Part shown: positions 50,701 to 62,206 of the stretch, in pieces
How the letters are laid out: each line of letters starts with the position of its first letter
How positions within the stretch are numbered: position 1 is the stretch's first letter
Source of the DNA: Halocaridina rubra
Taxonomy: Eukaryota > Arthropoda > Malacostraca > Decapoda > Atyidae
Assembly (NCBI GenBank): GCA_037179515.1
Contig: JAXCGZ010003807.1
Location: 75,001-139,000, forward strand
Length of the DNA: 64,000 nucleotides
Direction of reading: 5' to 3'
Notes under the pieces: generated by a model
The model's input: only the letters and a program-made list of their open reading frames with translations
The model's database searches: none
Told to the model about the DNA's origin: nothing
Position numbers and translations under genes: made by a program

Positions 50701-52680
50701 CCTAGATTGCGTACATGGGAATACTCTACACCAAAATGTACTGGAACCAAAGAGAGCAAGGGGTGGGGATGAGTCAATCCTGCTTGATCTAGTATTCACA
50801 GATAATGGTATGGACAATGAAAAAATTGAGTATGAGCCACCAATTGGAAAGTGACCACTGTGTGTTGTTGATGGAGTATATCATCAAAGTAGAGGCTGAG
50901 AAGGATGAGGAAAAAGTATTCAAAAAGATATTACAGGTACATCAAAATCAATGAGCTTTTGCAGTTAATAGACAGAAAGACCTTATTTAACAACAAATCT
51001 GTACAAGAAATGAACGAAATCTTATGTAAAGAATATGGGAAGATAGTAACTTTTTGCATACCTTCCACCAAAATAGGAGTTATTCATGCCAGAGAGAAAT
51101 GCTTCAATAATGAGTGTAAGAGAGCTAAGGAGTGGAGAAACAAATGCTGGAAAAGGTATAGGAGGAGAAAAGGCATAAATGCTTGGCAGACTTATAAAAG
51201 AGCAAGAAATGATTACCGAAGTAAAAGAAGAGAGGCAGAGAGAGACTATGAAAGGGATATCATAAGGAAGGTTAAAGAAAATCCAAAACTTTTCCACAGC
51301 TTTTTCACAGGAAAATATAAGGTCAAAGAACAAGTTTTAAAGCTAAAGAGAGCAAATAGAAGCATCACTGAGACAGATGAAGAGATCCGTAAAGAATTGA
51401 ACTGGGAGTTTCAGTCAATATTTACAGCAGAAAACACTCCACTCCCTCAAATTGCTGAGATAGGAGCTCATAGGCCAGTATTAGAGAACATCATCTTTTC
51501 AGCCAAAGAGGTATGCAAAGTGCAGATGGAGTTAGATGCCCATAAAGCTACAGGTCCTGATACTATATCCCCTTATGTACTTAAATAATGTGCTAAAACA
51601 ATATCGGCGGGACAATGTATCATATTGGAAAAGTCGCTGGAATCCGGGGAGATTCAAAGATGCTGGAAAAACGCGAACGTGGTACCTATCTTCAAAAAGG
51701 GAAGGAAGGATACAGCTCTAAACTATAGGCCTGTTTCCTTGACCAGAATAGTTTGCAAAATTATGGAGAAACTACTAAGAATACATCTCTCTCTCCACTT
51801 GGAATGCTTCAATTTTTTTTCAGTGAGACAACATGGCTCCAGAGAAGGTAGATCAACAGTAACAAACTTATTAGAATTTTATGATGAGGAAACTTATTAG
51901 AATTTTATGATGAGGAAAGCCGGATCTTACAGAAAAGAGAGGGCTGGGCGGAATGCATATTAATAGACTTCCAGAAGGCATTTGATACAGTCCCACACAG
52001 GAGACTTATTAAGAAGCTGCAAGTATGGTGAGAATATGTAATTGACCAACCAGTCTGTAAATTCATTCATAAATATATTTGCAGATGATGCAAAGATTGT
52101 GAAGAAAGTAAGAAACTAGAACATATATAAAGGTAGCCTTCTGGCACATGGACAAGGAAAAATTCAGAAATATTTATGTAACCTATGTGAGGCATTAGCT
52201 TGAATATGCAGCCCCCTTTTGGAATCCACACTTGAAAAAGCATATAAAATAGCTGGAAAAAGTTCAAAGACAAGCCAAAAAATTGGTGCCAGTAATACGC
52301 AATCTTAGTTATGATGAGAGGCTGAGGGAATTAGACTTACCATCACTCGAAGCCAGAAGTATGAGGGATACAGAGATGGTTTTTAAATTTCTTCATGGTT
52401 ATGGCAGAATGCATAGGGATCAATATTTTGATATGGCTGGCAACAGAACTAGAGGTAATAGTTTGAGCTTCGTAAGAAAACTTCTTTGAAGGATGTAAGA
52501 AAGTACTTTTTTAGAGTACGAGTAGTTGATGATCAGAATTTGCTAAGCAAGGAGGTAATTAATTTTAACTCAATCCATAGTTTTAATTACAAGTATGATA
52601 AGTATCACTGAGAACAAAAATGGAACCGACCAGGATTCTGGGAGTTATGAGCATGGCGCTCTTTCCTGTAAGCATTCAAG
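50345..52680 (+). pseudogene. LINE-A copy 9, endonuclease to 3' end, broken
   Basis: Endonuclease C-terminal part twice (because of the tandem duplication), then the linker and RT. The 227-aa frame at 50905-51588 gives NKSVQEMNEILCKEYGKIV, a highly basic linker (KRYRRRKG, KRAREAERD-like) and GPDTISPYVLK; a stop follows. RT pieces continue at 51625-51900. There is a small tandem duplication at 51880-51905 (TTAGAATTTTATGATGAGG twice) and a large deletion near 52030 removing the palm including most of the catalytic region. The 3' UTR ends near 52680. Confidence 0.8.
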
Positions 52681-52718
52681 CACACACAGATGAAAAAAAA
52701 AAAGAGAGAGAGACTTAC

Positions 52719-52871
52719 TTGAATTGCACCTTAAGATGCTTCCTAGCAGACTGAAAATTTATTTTATGGTGAATTAGGGCTGTTGAGAGACCAGCTATGA
52801 CGCCACAAGCTGCAAAAATGGATTCAAATATCCAGAAATGTAACTCCTCTTGCCATACTAATCTTTCACAG
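52719..52871 (-). CDS. Internal exon (153 bp) of an unrecognised membrane protein
   Basis: Bounded by strong splice sites on the minus strand: GCTTTCTTTTTCAG|CTGTG (exon from 52871) and TTCAA|GTAAGTCT (exon to 52719). Split-codon phases are 2 and 2, so it adds 51 codons exactly. Encoded: CERLVWQEELHFWIFES, then a hydrophobic stretch IFAACGVIAGLSTALIHH likely to cross or enter the membrane, then a basic NFQSARKHLKVQF. It is phase-compatible with the exon at 63527-63709, giving a Cys at the join. Family not recognised. Confidence 0.6.
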
Positions 52872-52949
52872 CTGAAAAAGAAAGCTAACTTACACCTGTG
52901 AAGAACTAGAAAAGATACACATTCAAAAGAAATTATAACAGACATATTT

Positions 52950-54556
52950 TTCCCTTTGTCCTTATAACTACGCCTACAACGAATATTCTGGCATATTTGT
53001 TACACATCTCTTACAACTTCATTACTTTTGACAAGTCACAACAATACCCATCTGTGTCTTTTTGCTCTCTTTTTCCTCATTTTTACTCTAATCATGGAAG
53101 GTCCACAGCTTATGGCCCCCAGTACCATGCACATAGGGTTACTAAGAATCTTAGGGGATCTTGTTGACTCAACTATTAGCATGAGGGTAGATAAGCCAGA
53201 TGGTAGTAATGGTTCTGCCCTTAACCTTGCACCTCCTGATAGATCTGCTTCTTTCATTCTTCACTTTGATAACATTCGTGGTCTGAACTCCAATCTTTCA
53301 TCTATAGAACACCCTTGGGTACCTCCCTCCCTAACTACCTCCTCCTCTCTGAAACCCCGCTGTCTAGCCATGCTTCCACTGACCCATTTCAAATCTATAA
53401 CTATAACCTGTATTCTCGTTTCTGCTCCAAAGGTGTGGTCTATGCCATCTTCAACACTAATACCCCTATTGCAAGGTTCATGGACCTTAAATCTCTAGAC
53501 TCCGATGTTCTCTGGCTGAAGATCTATCTCTTCACTACCACTATATTCCTCTGCATCTGTAACTGTTCTCCTAACTCCACTGACTTTGTGTCTTTCTATG
53601 AACATCTGTCCTCTTGCCATGAGTCCCTGATATTTTCTCACCAACATGCTGAAGTGCTCTATACTGGGGACTTCAATGTACACCCTTGAGGAGCTTAATT
53701 CTTCTCACACTGATGTGGGAGGAAGTGCAGCCCTTGCATTCTCTATTATTCAGGATCTAGACCAAATTATCAAACATCCTACTCATGTTCCTGATCGCCA
53801 CAAACATGTAGGTAACACTCTTGACCTATTTCTTACTTCAAATCCTTCGAACGACTCCGATTCTGTGCTTTCCCCTCTTGGTAAAGCTGACCACTCTGTG
53901 ATCTTAATTTCTTTAACTTTCACTCCACCTCGTCCACTTTGACCGTACCCCGTGCGATGATTTACGTAGCTTTCTCTTTTGATTTCCCATGGGATGACTA
54001 TTGCTTTCGGACCCACAACCTTGATTAGGTAGCCCTAAAAGTTGCTGAGACCATAACCTCGGGAATGGAGGCGATAGTCCCCTTCTCTATGAAAACTTTT
54101 TCTACCCCTAATCCTTTGTTTGACCGTGAACACTCCATGGCCAGGGATCATGCATACCAGTCGTACCAAGCCTCTCCTTCTGATTTAACCTCGCTCTGCT
54201 TTTGCTACAGCTAGGAATCACTGTACTTCTAAGATTAGAAGGTCTAAAGCTTCCTTTTTAGGATGGAAAGTTGATAGCCTTAACTCCTCTCCCACTGATA
54301 AATGTTTTTGGTCCTTAGCCACAAACCTCTCCTAAAACTTCTGTAAGTCAAGCTTTCCCCCTCTCATTCGTTTTGATGGTTCTATAGCTTGTTCTCCCAC
54401 TGACAAAGCAACTTTCATTGGCTCTCATTTTTCTGACAACTCTTGGGTAAGTAATTCTAACACACCTGTCTCTCATTCGTCACCCTTCTTTAACCCTATG
54501 CCTTCCCTTATCCTTTCTTCACGCAACGTTCATAAGGTACTTCACTCGCTCCAAGA
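52950..54556 (+). pseudogene. LINE-B copy 4, 5' half, decayed
   Basis: Starts near CTACGCCTACAACGAATATT in the LINE-B leader and runs through the endonuclease (53028-53498 and 53315-53942: NIRGLNSNLSS, LLLSETPLSSH, NTLDLFLTSNPS, PLGKADHSVI) into the linker (GSHFSDNS). It stops at ...CACTCGCTCCAAGAGC where another LINE fragment begins. The RT is absent. Many stops. Confidence 0.78.
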
Positions 54557-55400
54557 GCTAAGCTTAAGAGCAGAAAACACTTTAAAAAATTAAAACCTAT
54601 TTTCAAGAAATTGGGCTGTTACTTAATGAAAGTAAAACTCAATACAGTATATGATTATTGGTTCCAGGTACCACATAGCACAAATTCCAGAAACACAACA
54701 GTTAATTTTTGTGGCAAGATCATCACACCTAGAAAACTGTCAAAATCTAGGAATTCACTTTCATAACTACATGTTGTTTCATTCCCATATAGTTAAAGTA
54801 TGCAAAAAGGTAACAGGAACGCTAATGTACTTATCACATATAAAAGACAATTTTGAGACTACCACTCGAATAAGGGTTGTCAAATCTCTAGCCCTAAGTC
54901 ATATTATTATTGCATAACTGTATGGGGAGCTACCAGTAACTCAGATAAATAGAATACAGAAGCTAATTAATATTGCAGCTCGAGTTGACCTAGGAGGAAT
55001 AAAAATAATATGACCGCATCACACCAGCTCTCAAAAAACTTGGGTGGCTGCGGGCAGTAAACAATATTACGATTTTGTATACAAAATTTTGAACCATCAC
55101 TATCCTAACTGGCTATTAATTTCAAAACAGTCAGGATAAAAGGGGAACCAACACAAGACAGAGTAGTGAGCTCTCTATTCATAGAACAAACATAGATGCA
55201 GGTTCAAAGATGATTACTATTAGAGGGCCAACACTCTGGAATAATATTCTAGTACATCTTAAAAATTCATTCTCCTTCACAGTTTTCAAAGGCAAACTAT
55301 ATGGTTTTCTTTTGAACAAATAGTTACTGCTCACACACTAATCAAATTTAATGATTTAATGCAATTTTCCTTAACACTTACAATTCTATACGTAAATTGA
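54557..55400 (+). pseudogene. Third LINE (LINE-C), C-terminal fragment
   Basis: Translated pieces (54651-54917 and later frames) read ENCQNLGIHFHNYMLF, KDNFETTTRIRVVKSL, INRIQKLINIAARV and LGWLRAVNNI. This is the post-catalytic region of a CR1/Jockey-type ORF2, from another family than LINE-A or LINE-B. Broken by stops; no RT core. Directly abuts LINE-B copy 4. Confidence 0.65.
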
Positions 55401-55553
55401 TATTGCCCGCTTTCATCTTTAAGTTAAGAACTAATTATTATCATTGTAAGAAGTACAAAGATGATGATGATTCCAATAATAACAATCCTGTATCGAGAAT
55501 TTTTATTACTACTTTATTATTAACATTATTGTTATAATTTTTATTACAATTAT

Positions 55554-55726
55554 TGTTATTATATCAGTCGTGCATCAGCCGTAGTTGTGTATAAGCCTCA
55601 ACCCTGTAAGTCACACAAGTCTAGTGTCTATCCCATTTGTCCAGGTGTACAGTCTCTTGTATACATTTTCTCGTAATAAACTATAAGGCCAGAACCCAGT
55701 GTTTCCTTCAACAATCTATATTAACA
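55554..55726 (+). repeat. Candidate 5' LTR of a deleted Ty3 element
   Basis: Begins TGTTATTATATCAGTCGTGC and ends CTATATTAACA (TG...CA), about 173 bp, with an internal AATAAA at 55676. TGGCGAAGTGAGTATTG follows without spacer as a possible tRNA primer site. No second LTR was found, so the left limit is inferred from structure only. Confidence 0.55.
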
Positions 55727-56879
55727 TGGCGAAGTGAGTATTGCTATACTACAGACAGTGAGTATATCAATATGGTGCAGTGAGTACTGCAGTTAATTTT
55801 TTTCAGCTTCTGTGTCATATAGCTGGAAAAAACTTTGTAAGACTTTTTTTAGAGCAGTGTATATTACTTAACAAGTAATTAGGTCAGTACATTGCATAAA
55901 CCTCCAGTGGTGTGTGGCTTTTTGCATACATATTGCTACGGGAAGGGCGTTTATCCTCCTCATTATGGAATCTTCATGTGCACCCTTCCCCTCCGAAGCA
56001 CCATCACCTTACTCACGAACTGTTCACTCATTTTCACTACTTTTTACCCAAGAATCTGTTTTACATTCCTGGATTTTACTCACTCTGAGCCTTACCTGCC
56101 TTTTCTACTGCACAATGGCTTATCCTTCTTCTACCCATTCTAGAGACTTTCCACATGCCCTGGACAAACTGCACGATTTCCTCACCGCTCCTCATGAAGA
56201 ATATGAGGTAAACTACTCATTATGAGCCAGAGGCTGCTACATATTCCCTCCCACCACCGCTAACTCCCAATGTTATGGCCACATGGGATAATAGCAGTGA
56301 TGTCCTTCAACTTCTGAAGTGTCTGCAAAAGTCTGAGCAACGCCGACTTTACCAGGACGAGGTCCATAGGAAAGCTGACGGCATACGATGCCAGGAGGAA
56401 AATGCAAGATTTACAGCATTCCTACAGACGATGTTACACATGTGGAGTGGCACAGCTCCCTGCCTACAGCTGCCCACAAAAGGCGAACCTATCCCTCCCA
56501 CAATCCCGACAGATTCGTCTGCTAGTGTCAAGTCCCAGGATACACCAGTACCTCCTGCGACTCGTCCTGCAACCCACAGCCCTCCTGTTCATCCGTCTGC
56601 CACATCTGTTTTCACAGCTATGTACACAGCTGCTCCTCCTCCTCCAAGCACACCAGTGCCACAGAGCTCACCCAATCTGTAAACTGATGCAACATTTCAA
56701 GTTTTTTGCCAATGGCATTGGAGCCTGGATCCCCTGCCAATGCTGGGTTTTTCCCCCACATCTTGGTTTTTCACTAACCATTTGGGTTTCTGGGTTTTTA
56801 TTTTTAATATAGCTCATATTCTGGGTTTTGCCATACATCATATCATATTAGTATAAACTGAAAATAAATCAGATATATA

Positions 56880-58520
56880 CCTTGTTCGCTTTTTCCGCAT
56901 TTTTTAACCGCGAAATTGCAATAACGCCCCTAAAAAATAATAGTAAAAATACAAAATTCACGAATAATGCCCATGCAAAAAAATTTGAAAAAAACATTTT
57001 CATTTTAGTAAAAAATCGAACGCCTCGATGGCACTTTAACGCCATCCTCCTCCTCTTCTACCGCTTAATGCGATCGGATATTATGAAGATAATGAAAAAA
57101 AAAGCATTAAGAACAAACAGCAAACAAATATTCGATATAATATTGTCAGGGAAATAGCGTGCAAGGGTGCATCAGCTGATATGGAAGTGGCAAAACGTTT
57201 GCCAATAGAGGTTCGTTCTGCCGCATCCTCCTCCTCTTCTACCGCTTAATGCGATCGAATATTATGAAGACAATTGATAAAAAGCATTAAGAGCAAACAA
57301 CAAACAAATGTTCGATATAATATCATCAGGGAAATAGCGTGCAAGGGTGCATCAGCTGATACGGAAGTGGCAAAATGTTTGTCGATAGAGGTTCATTTTC
57401 CCTCATCCTCCTCCTTTTCTACCACTTAATGCGATCGAATATTATGAAGAAAATAGAAAAAAGCATTAAGAACAAACAGCAAACAAACTTTCGATATAAT
57501 ATCGTCAGGGAAATAGCATGCGAGGGTACATAAGCTGATACGGAAGTGGCAAAACGTTTGCCCATAGAGGTTCGTTCTCCCTATCCTCCTCCTCTTCTAC
57601 CGCTTAATGCATTCGAATATTATGAAGAAAATTGAAAAAAGCATTAAAAACAAACAACAAACAAACTTTCGACATAATATTGTCAGGGAAATAGCGTGTA
57701 GAGAATATATATATTTCATTTAAGTTTCCCCGATATACGTTTTCTTTGTAACGAATTGTATAGTTTTCTTTTTCTCTCAGCTGACTTTGTTTAAGTTTAG
57801 ATTTCTTGCAGCATGGTCAATATGTAAAGAAGATAGAATAATGTTTAGAACCTAGGAATATTAATATGTAATACTATAATCTTGAAAATTAAATAAACCC
57901 CAAATAGAGTGAGTAAATAAATATTTTATGAGTAAGATATTGTGCCTGAATAGTGATAAACATCAGCTGATACAGAATCGGCAAAACGGTTGCCGATAGA
58001 GATTCGTTCTCCCACATCCTCCTCCTCTTCTTCCGCTTAATGCGATAGGATATTATGAAGATAATGGAAAAAAAGCATTAAGAACAAACAGCAAACAAAC
58101 TTGCGATATAATATAATCAGGGAAATAGCGTGCGAGGATGCATCAGCTGGTGCGGAGGCGGCAGAACGTTTGCATCCTCGTGCTTACCGCCACCATGCAA
58201 GTCCCAGTGTACTGTATGCCTGTTGCCCACCGCATAATACAGTACAGTAAAGTATGTTAATTTCTTGCTGTACAGTATATCTGAATATCTTTTGTATACT
58301 CTTAAAAATAGATACAGGGTTTTCTGCTTTGTTATGTACATATAAAATATGTTATTACTTATCTTATATCTTTGGCATAGTATGTCTATGTAAGGTTGTG
58401 GAATGTATCTATACCCTTTATCATTGTTTCCTATGGAAAATTACTCCGTTTTTTTAAGCGATTTTCTATTTACCCGTCACTTCTGAGAACCTATCTCCGT
58501 GTTATTCCAAGAACAAGGTG
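56880..58520 (+). mobile_element. Element M, copy D
   Basis: The cleanest copy: ends CCTTGTTCGCTTTTTCCGC (left) and GAACAAGGTG (right) form a terminal inverted repeat, with TATATA on both sides. Five ~178-bp modules (anchors near 57167, 57348, 57529, 57962 and 58141) with the ~260-bp segment (57710-57960) between the third and fourth, then one ~200-bp module. No coding capacity. Confidence 0.78.
57050..57700. repeat. ~178-bp tandem module array of element M copy D
   Basis: TCTACCGCTTAATGCGATCG recurs near 57055, 57236, 57415 and 57595. Modules differ by about 5-10 percent from each other. Confidence 0.85.
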
Positions 58521-58773
58521 TATATAAATGCTTAAAATTATTTTATAACGTTCTGTGTTGACAGAGCTTTTTATGGACCAGTTGTCAACCGAACATGTTT
58601 GTTCCGTATACAAGATTCAAACAAGTCTGATTGACGACTCTAGTCAGGTAATGCTAGCAATAAGTATGATTACTCAGTGAATTCAGGAAGTTCAGTTCAC
58701 AAGTTAGTGCTGCAGTTACTGCTGGACTCGAAGATTGTGCAGTCCATTTTTACTGTTTATTATTTGTTTTCAT

Positions 58774-60718
58774 AATGAGTAACGAAATGCAAGGTGAATC
58801 CTCGACTAGAAAAAGGAATTAGTATGTGCAGTCATTTTAGGAAGAATAGTTACAAGATCAGGAATTGAAGAATTGGCTTCAGCAAGATAAAAATGATGAA
58901 GAAGCCAGCTACTATGAGTGCTGCAAAGTTACACTAAGGAATGCAAATAAATCCATGCTTCTGAGACATAAATCATCAGTGAAACAGAAGAAATGTTTTG
59001 ATGTGGCTGAGTCTAGTGCTGAGTGTGTTAATAGCAAAAAGTGAACTGTTTATTGCCGGCTAATTTGCTGAAAATAACATTCCCTAAGCTAACTTCGATC
59101 ATCAGCTCACAGTATGTAAAAGAGCTTTCCCTGATAGTAAGATTGCTGAAAAATTGCCAATGACAGGAAATTAAACTTTCTTATGTCATTCAAGATGGCA
59201 TAGCCTTCCATGATAGAACATTGATGACTATCTGCAAAACGCAGAAGTTTTTCAACCCAAATTTTAGCTGTAGTTGTGAGATATTTTAATTTGAATAAGC
59301 ACGATATCGTGGACTTATTGTTAGATATCGTATCTGTTGAAGACAGAACGGCTCTTGGTCTTTACAGAGCTGTTAAATTTATGCTACAAGAAAGGGATAT
59401 TCTTTCATAGAATGTTATTGGTTTTGGGAGTGATAATTGCTGGTCTTTGATGGGCACCAGAAGAGGATTTCAAAAGTTACTAAAAGATAATGTACCTTCT
59501 GTTTTTAATCTGGAATGAGTCTGCCATTCTTTTGCCTACAGCTGTTAAATCTATTCTACAAGAGAGAAATATTCTTTTACAGAATGTAATTGGTTTTGGG
59601 AGTGATAATTGCTCTTCCATGATGAGCACCAAAAGTGGATTTCAAAAGTTTCTAAAGGATGATGTATCTTCTGTTTTTATTATGGGATGCGTCTGCCATT
59701 TCTTCGTCCTTTGCGCTAGCCAGGCTGTAATGTATTGCCCTCATAATTAGAGGCTTTCTTAAAATATTTAACGTCCTACTTCTCTCAAAGCAGCAAGACA
59801 ATGAGACTTTACACTTACTCAGGATGTGATTGCAACAGCTTGCCACAAAGTACCTAAACTTTCACAAAGAAGATGGCTGTCATGTGAAAAAGTAATTACA
59901 GTGATATTAGAACAATATGATGCTTTACTTCTCTATTTCCAAAGTGAGTAAAAAAACTGACAAGGTTGATGGTGCCAGAAGAATTTATGAAATATTAAGT
60001 AACTGTGGAACCAAACATATGCTACTTTTTCTTCAGTATGTTTTAGAGAAATAAATTTACTGAATATTGAGTTCCAATCAGAGCATTTCAGGTTACATCT
60101 GCTTTATGGAATGGTATCATCAGAATACAAAAATATATTGAGTGTCTCTATTAAAGATGATGTACTGAAGAACACTAAATTATCAGATATTGAACCAAGC
60201 GATGAAATTAACCACAAAATTATCAATGATGTTTACCTTTGGGGTAAGGCAACAGCTCATTTTTTTAATGAACCTTTTTCTGATGAAATTTGTGCTAAGA
60301 GATTAAAAACTGACTGCCTGAAATTCCTAGTGGAACTCTGTAATCAGATAAGAACACGATTTCCTTTCAGTGAGGATGGTATTATTACTAAACTAAAGAT
60401 ATTAGACCCAAAGGTACCTCATGACTGCAGCATATCTCCTACATCTATCAATCCTTTGGCAATCCATTTCCAAACATTGTGCCAGAAAACAGACTAAATG
60501 ATCTTGATGATCAATGGGGGAGTTGTCATTTAACAGCATACTGGTTCAAGTTACAAGACATAAAAGATGGTCTTAGTAATTTAAAATATGAGGTTCTATC
60601 CAATTTCATGGTTATTATGACTATCCTGCCACATTCATCTGAATCCGTGGAGAGAATATTTTCTCAAATGAACTGTATCAAAACAGAGAGCACAAATTCT
60701 TTGAAAGCAGAGTATTAA
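58774..60718 (+). pseudogene. hAT transposase relic (BED finger to dimerisation region)
   Basis: Starts MSNEMQGESSTRKRN and then continues past stops as a BED-type finger (LKNWLQQDKNDEEASYYE, C-C-H retained, last His lost). The central part near 59490-59750 has IGFGSDNCSSMMSTKSGFQ and FIMGCVCHFFVLCAS, a typical hAT core segment. A later part has VYLWGKATAHFFNEPF (60111-60497) and, at the C-terminus, ILPHSSESVERIFSQMN (60620), the dimerisation-region motif. A ~173-bp tandem duplication repeats the SDNC segment (59415 and 59588). Many stops; dead. Confidence 0.75.
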
Positions 60719-61979
60719 AGACAGACTACTGGCAAAGCAAGCTATTTCCAGAAATGATATGGGATGCACTAAGTGGGAAGCCGGAAAACAGTTAATCAGA
60801 GACTTGGAAGGAGGAGCTTTAAGCAAATGATAAATAGAAAGAATGAAATTGCAAAAAGAAAATAGGAAATTGTCAACTCTTTCTAGAGGAAATGATTAAG
60901 AAGACTCCGAGGAGGAAGTATTGTTTTGATCCGCATATAAAAGTAAGTAGAATACTAATATATTTCAATTTCAACTTGATATTATGAAAATCTGGGTTTT
61001 TTATTTTGAATCTGGGTTTTTTGGGAACAAGATCTGGGGCTTTTCTGAAAATCTCATTGGCAGGAGGTAGCACGACTTTGCTGTCATGATAGTCCATCAG
61101 AATTTGTCAAGAGAGAAACAGCTCATACAGCTTCGCAAGTACAGTACATCTCCCTTGACTTACAAAAAGTTCTGGAGCACACACTTGGCATCCCTCCAGA
61201 CACTTCCCTCAAAGCGGACATAGTACTCGACTGTTTGTAAGGCCACTTTAAGGATCTCAGGAACAGAGCCATTCGACGTCGTAACCTACTTTGCTGTAAA
61301 CAAGCCAACGTTGAGTCCTCCAGCAACTTTTATGTCTGCCTCAAAAACCTGGCTGAGGAGGTAGACCTGTGTTCTGGTGATCCCATATGTTTGACGAAAC
61401 ACAGTTGAAGATGGTGTTCATGATGAGAGTCCGAGATTAGGACTTTGTATAACGTCTTATCTCTCTCGATGCAGCTGTATCCCTCTACACATTCTTCACA
61501 TGTTGTAAGTCATTTGAGACTTCTTGAACAACTGCTACAGCTATTCACGCCTCGCCCAGTCAACTACCTGCTGTTTCTGCTTACCAGAAGAAACAACGAT
61601 GAATGAAGACGGCCTCTTCCCAGCAGACTCAACCCACACAGTCTTCCTCCAATTCTTCACGCCAGTACTGCAACTGCCAACACAGCACGGGAAGGTTCCC
61701 TGCTGCTGATGGTACCCGCACCAATTGTAGCCAAAAGGGTCACTGGGCCAGGACCCCTAGATGCCCAGCCAAGGACGTGCAATGCTGCAATTGCCACAAG
61801 ACTGACCACAATGACAGATGTTGCAAGAAAAAGGACAAGTGTCAAGAAAGCTATTCCGGCTCCAGTAGAGCTTTCCCTTCTTCCCGAAATAAACATGGCA
61901 ACTGTCATCACGTACAACGCATTGCTACATGCAACACCATTACCTCCGAAAACTGACAGGACCCTTCGGGAGCCTAACT

Positions 61980-62206
61980 TGCAACAGGAACCCCTACTTT
62001 CTGACGATCACCCTACAAGACCTTTCAAGTTTGTCTCTGCTGATTTATTTCGGGTTACAGGGAATTCATTCCTAGTAATTGCGGACAAATTGTGAGGCTG
62101 GCCTGAGGTTGTATTCTGCAGACCCGACACTACAGCTTCAAGAGTTGTCAGGATGTTCTGCAGATACTTCCGAGAAGTTGGTGTTTCCCTCCACCTCAGG
62201 ACCAAT
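61980..62206 (+). pseudogene. Ty3 integrase fragment
   Basis: VSADLFRVTGNSFLVIADKL, stop, then GWPEVVFCRPDTTASRVV and FCRYFREVGVSLHLRT: the N-terminal side of a gypsy-type integrase core, containing the first catalytic Asp. One TGA at 62093. Truncated at 62207 before the second catalytic Asp. Confidence 0.75.

Larger units (their letters stand above)
56731..61070 (+). mobile_element. Decayed hAT-type element inserted in Ty3 gag
   Basis: The ends show CCCCTGCCAATG (56731) and, inverted, CTCCTGCCAATG (about 61055-61066). CTGGGTTTTT motifs lie near both ends (56742-56815 and 60990-61020). It contains a BED-hAT type transposase relic and, near its left end, element M copy D. I could not find a clean 8-bp target duplication, so the exact limits are approximate. 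Confidence 0.6.
56275..61956 (+). pseudogene. Ty3 gag, split and frameshifted
   Basis: Left part: a Met at 56275 opens a 135-aa frame with coiled-coil-like RRLYQDEVHRKADGIRCQEE, then a proline-rich stretch; a TAA at 56680 interrupts the capsid start (ATFQVFCQWHWSLD). The right part resumes after the insertion with DFAVMIVHQNLSREKQLIQLR (61074 on), then a decayed capsid, then zinc-knuckle-like NCSQKGHWARTPRCP and CCNCHKTDHNDRCC near 61730-61820. Alignment of the two halves across the insertion is my main evidence for the nest. Confidence 0.72.
55554..62206 (+). mobile_element. Deleted Ty3-type retrotransposon, host of two nested elements
   Basis: LTR candidate, gag in two parts (56114-56730 and 61071-61960) and a piece of integrase (61980-62206). 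Protease, RT and RNase H are missing between the zinc knuckles and the integrase. The 4.3-kb interruption in gag is a decayed hAT. A TIR element cuts off the integrase at 62207. Confidence 0.78.

Noticed and set aside
57050..57700. CRISPR-like array of ~178-bp repeats
   Set aside because: Repeat units are long, contiguous and without unique spacers, and the setting is eukaryotic; these are tandem modules of a mobile element.
55554..62206. An intact autonomous LTR element
   Set aside because: Protease, RT and RNase H are absent, gag is interrupted and no 3' LTR is visible.
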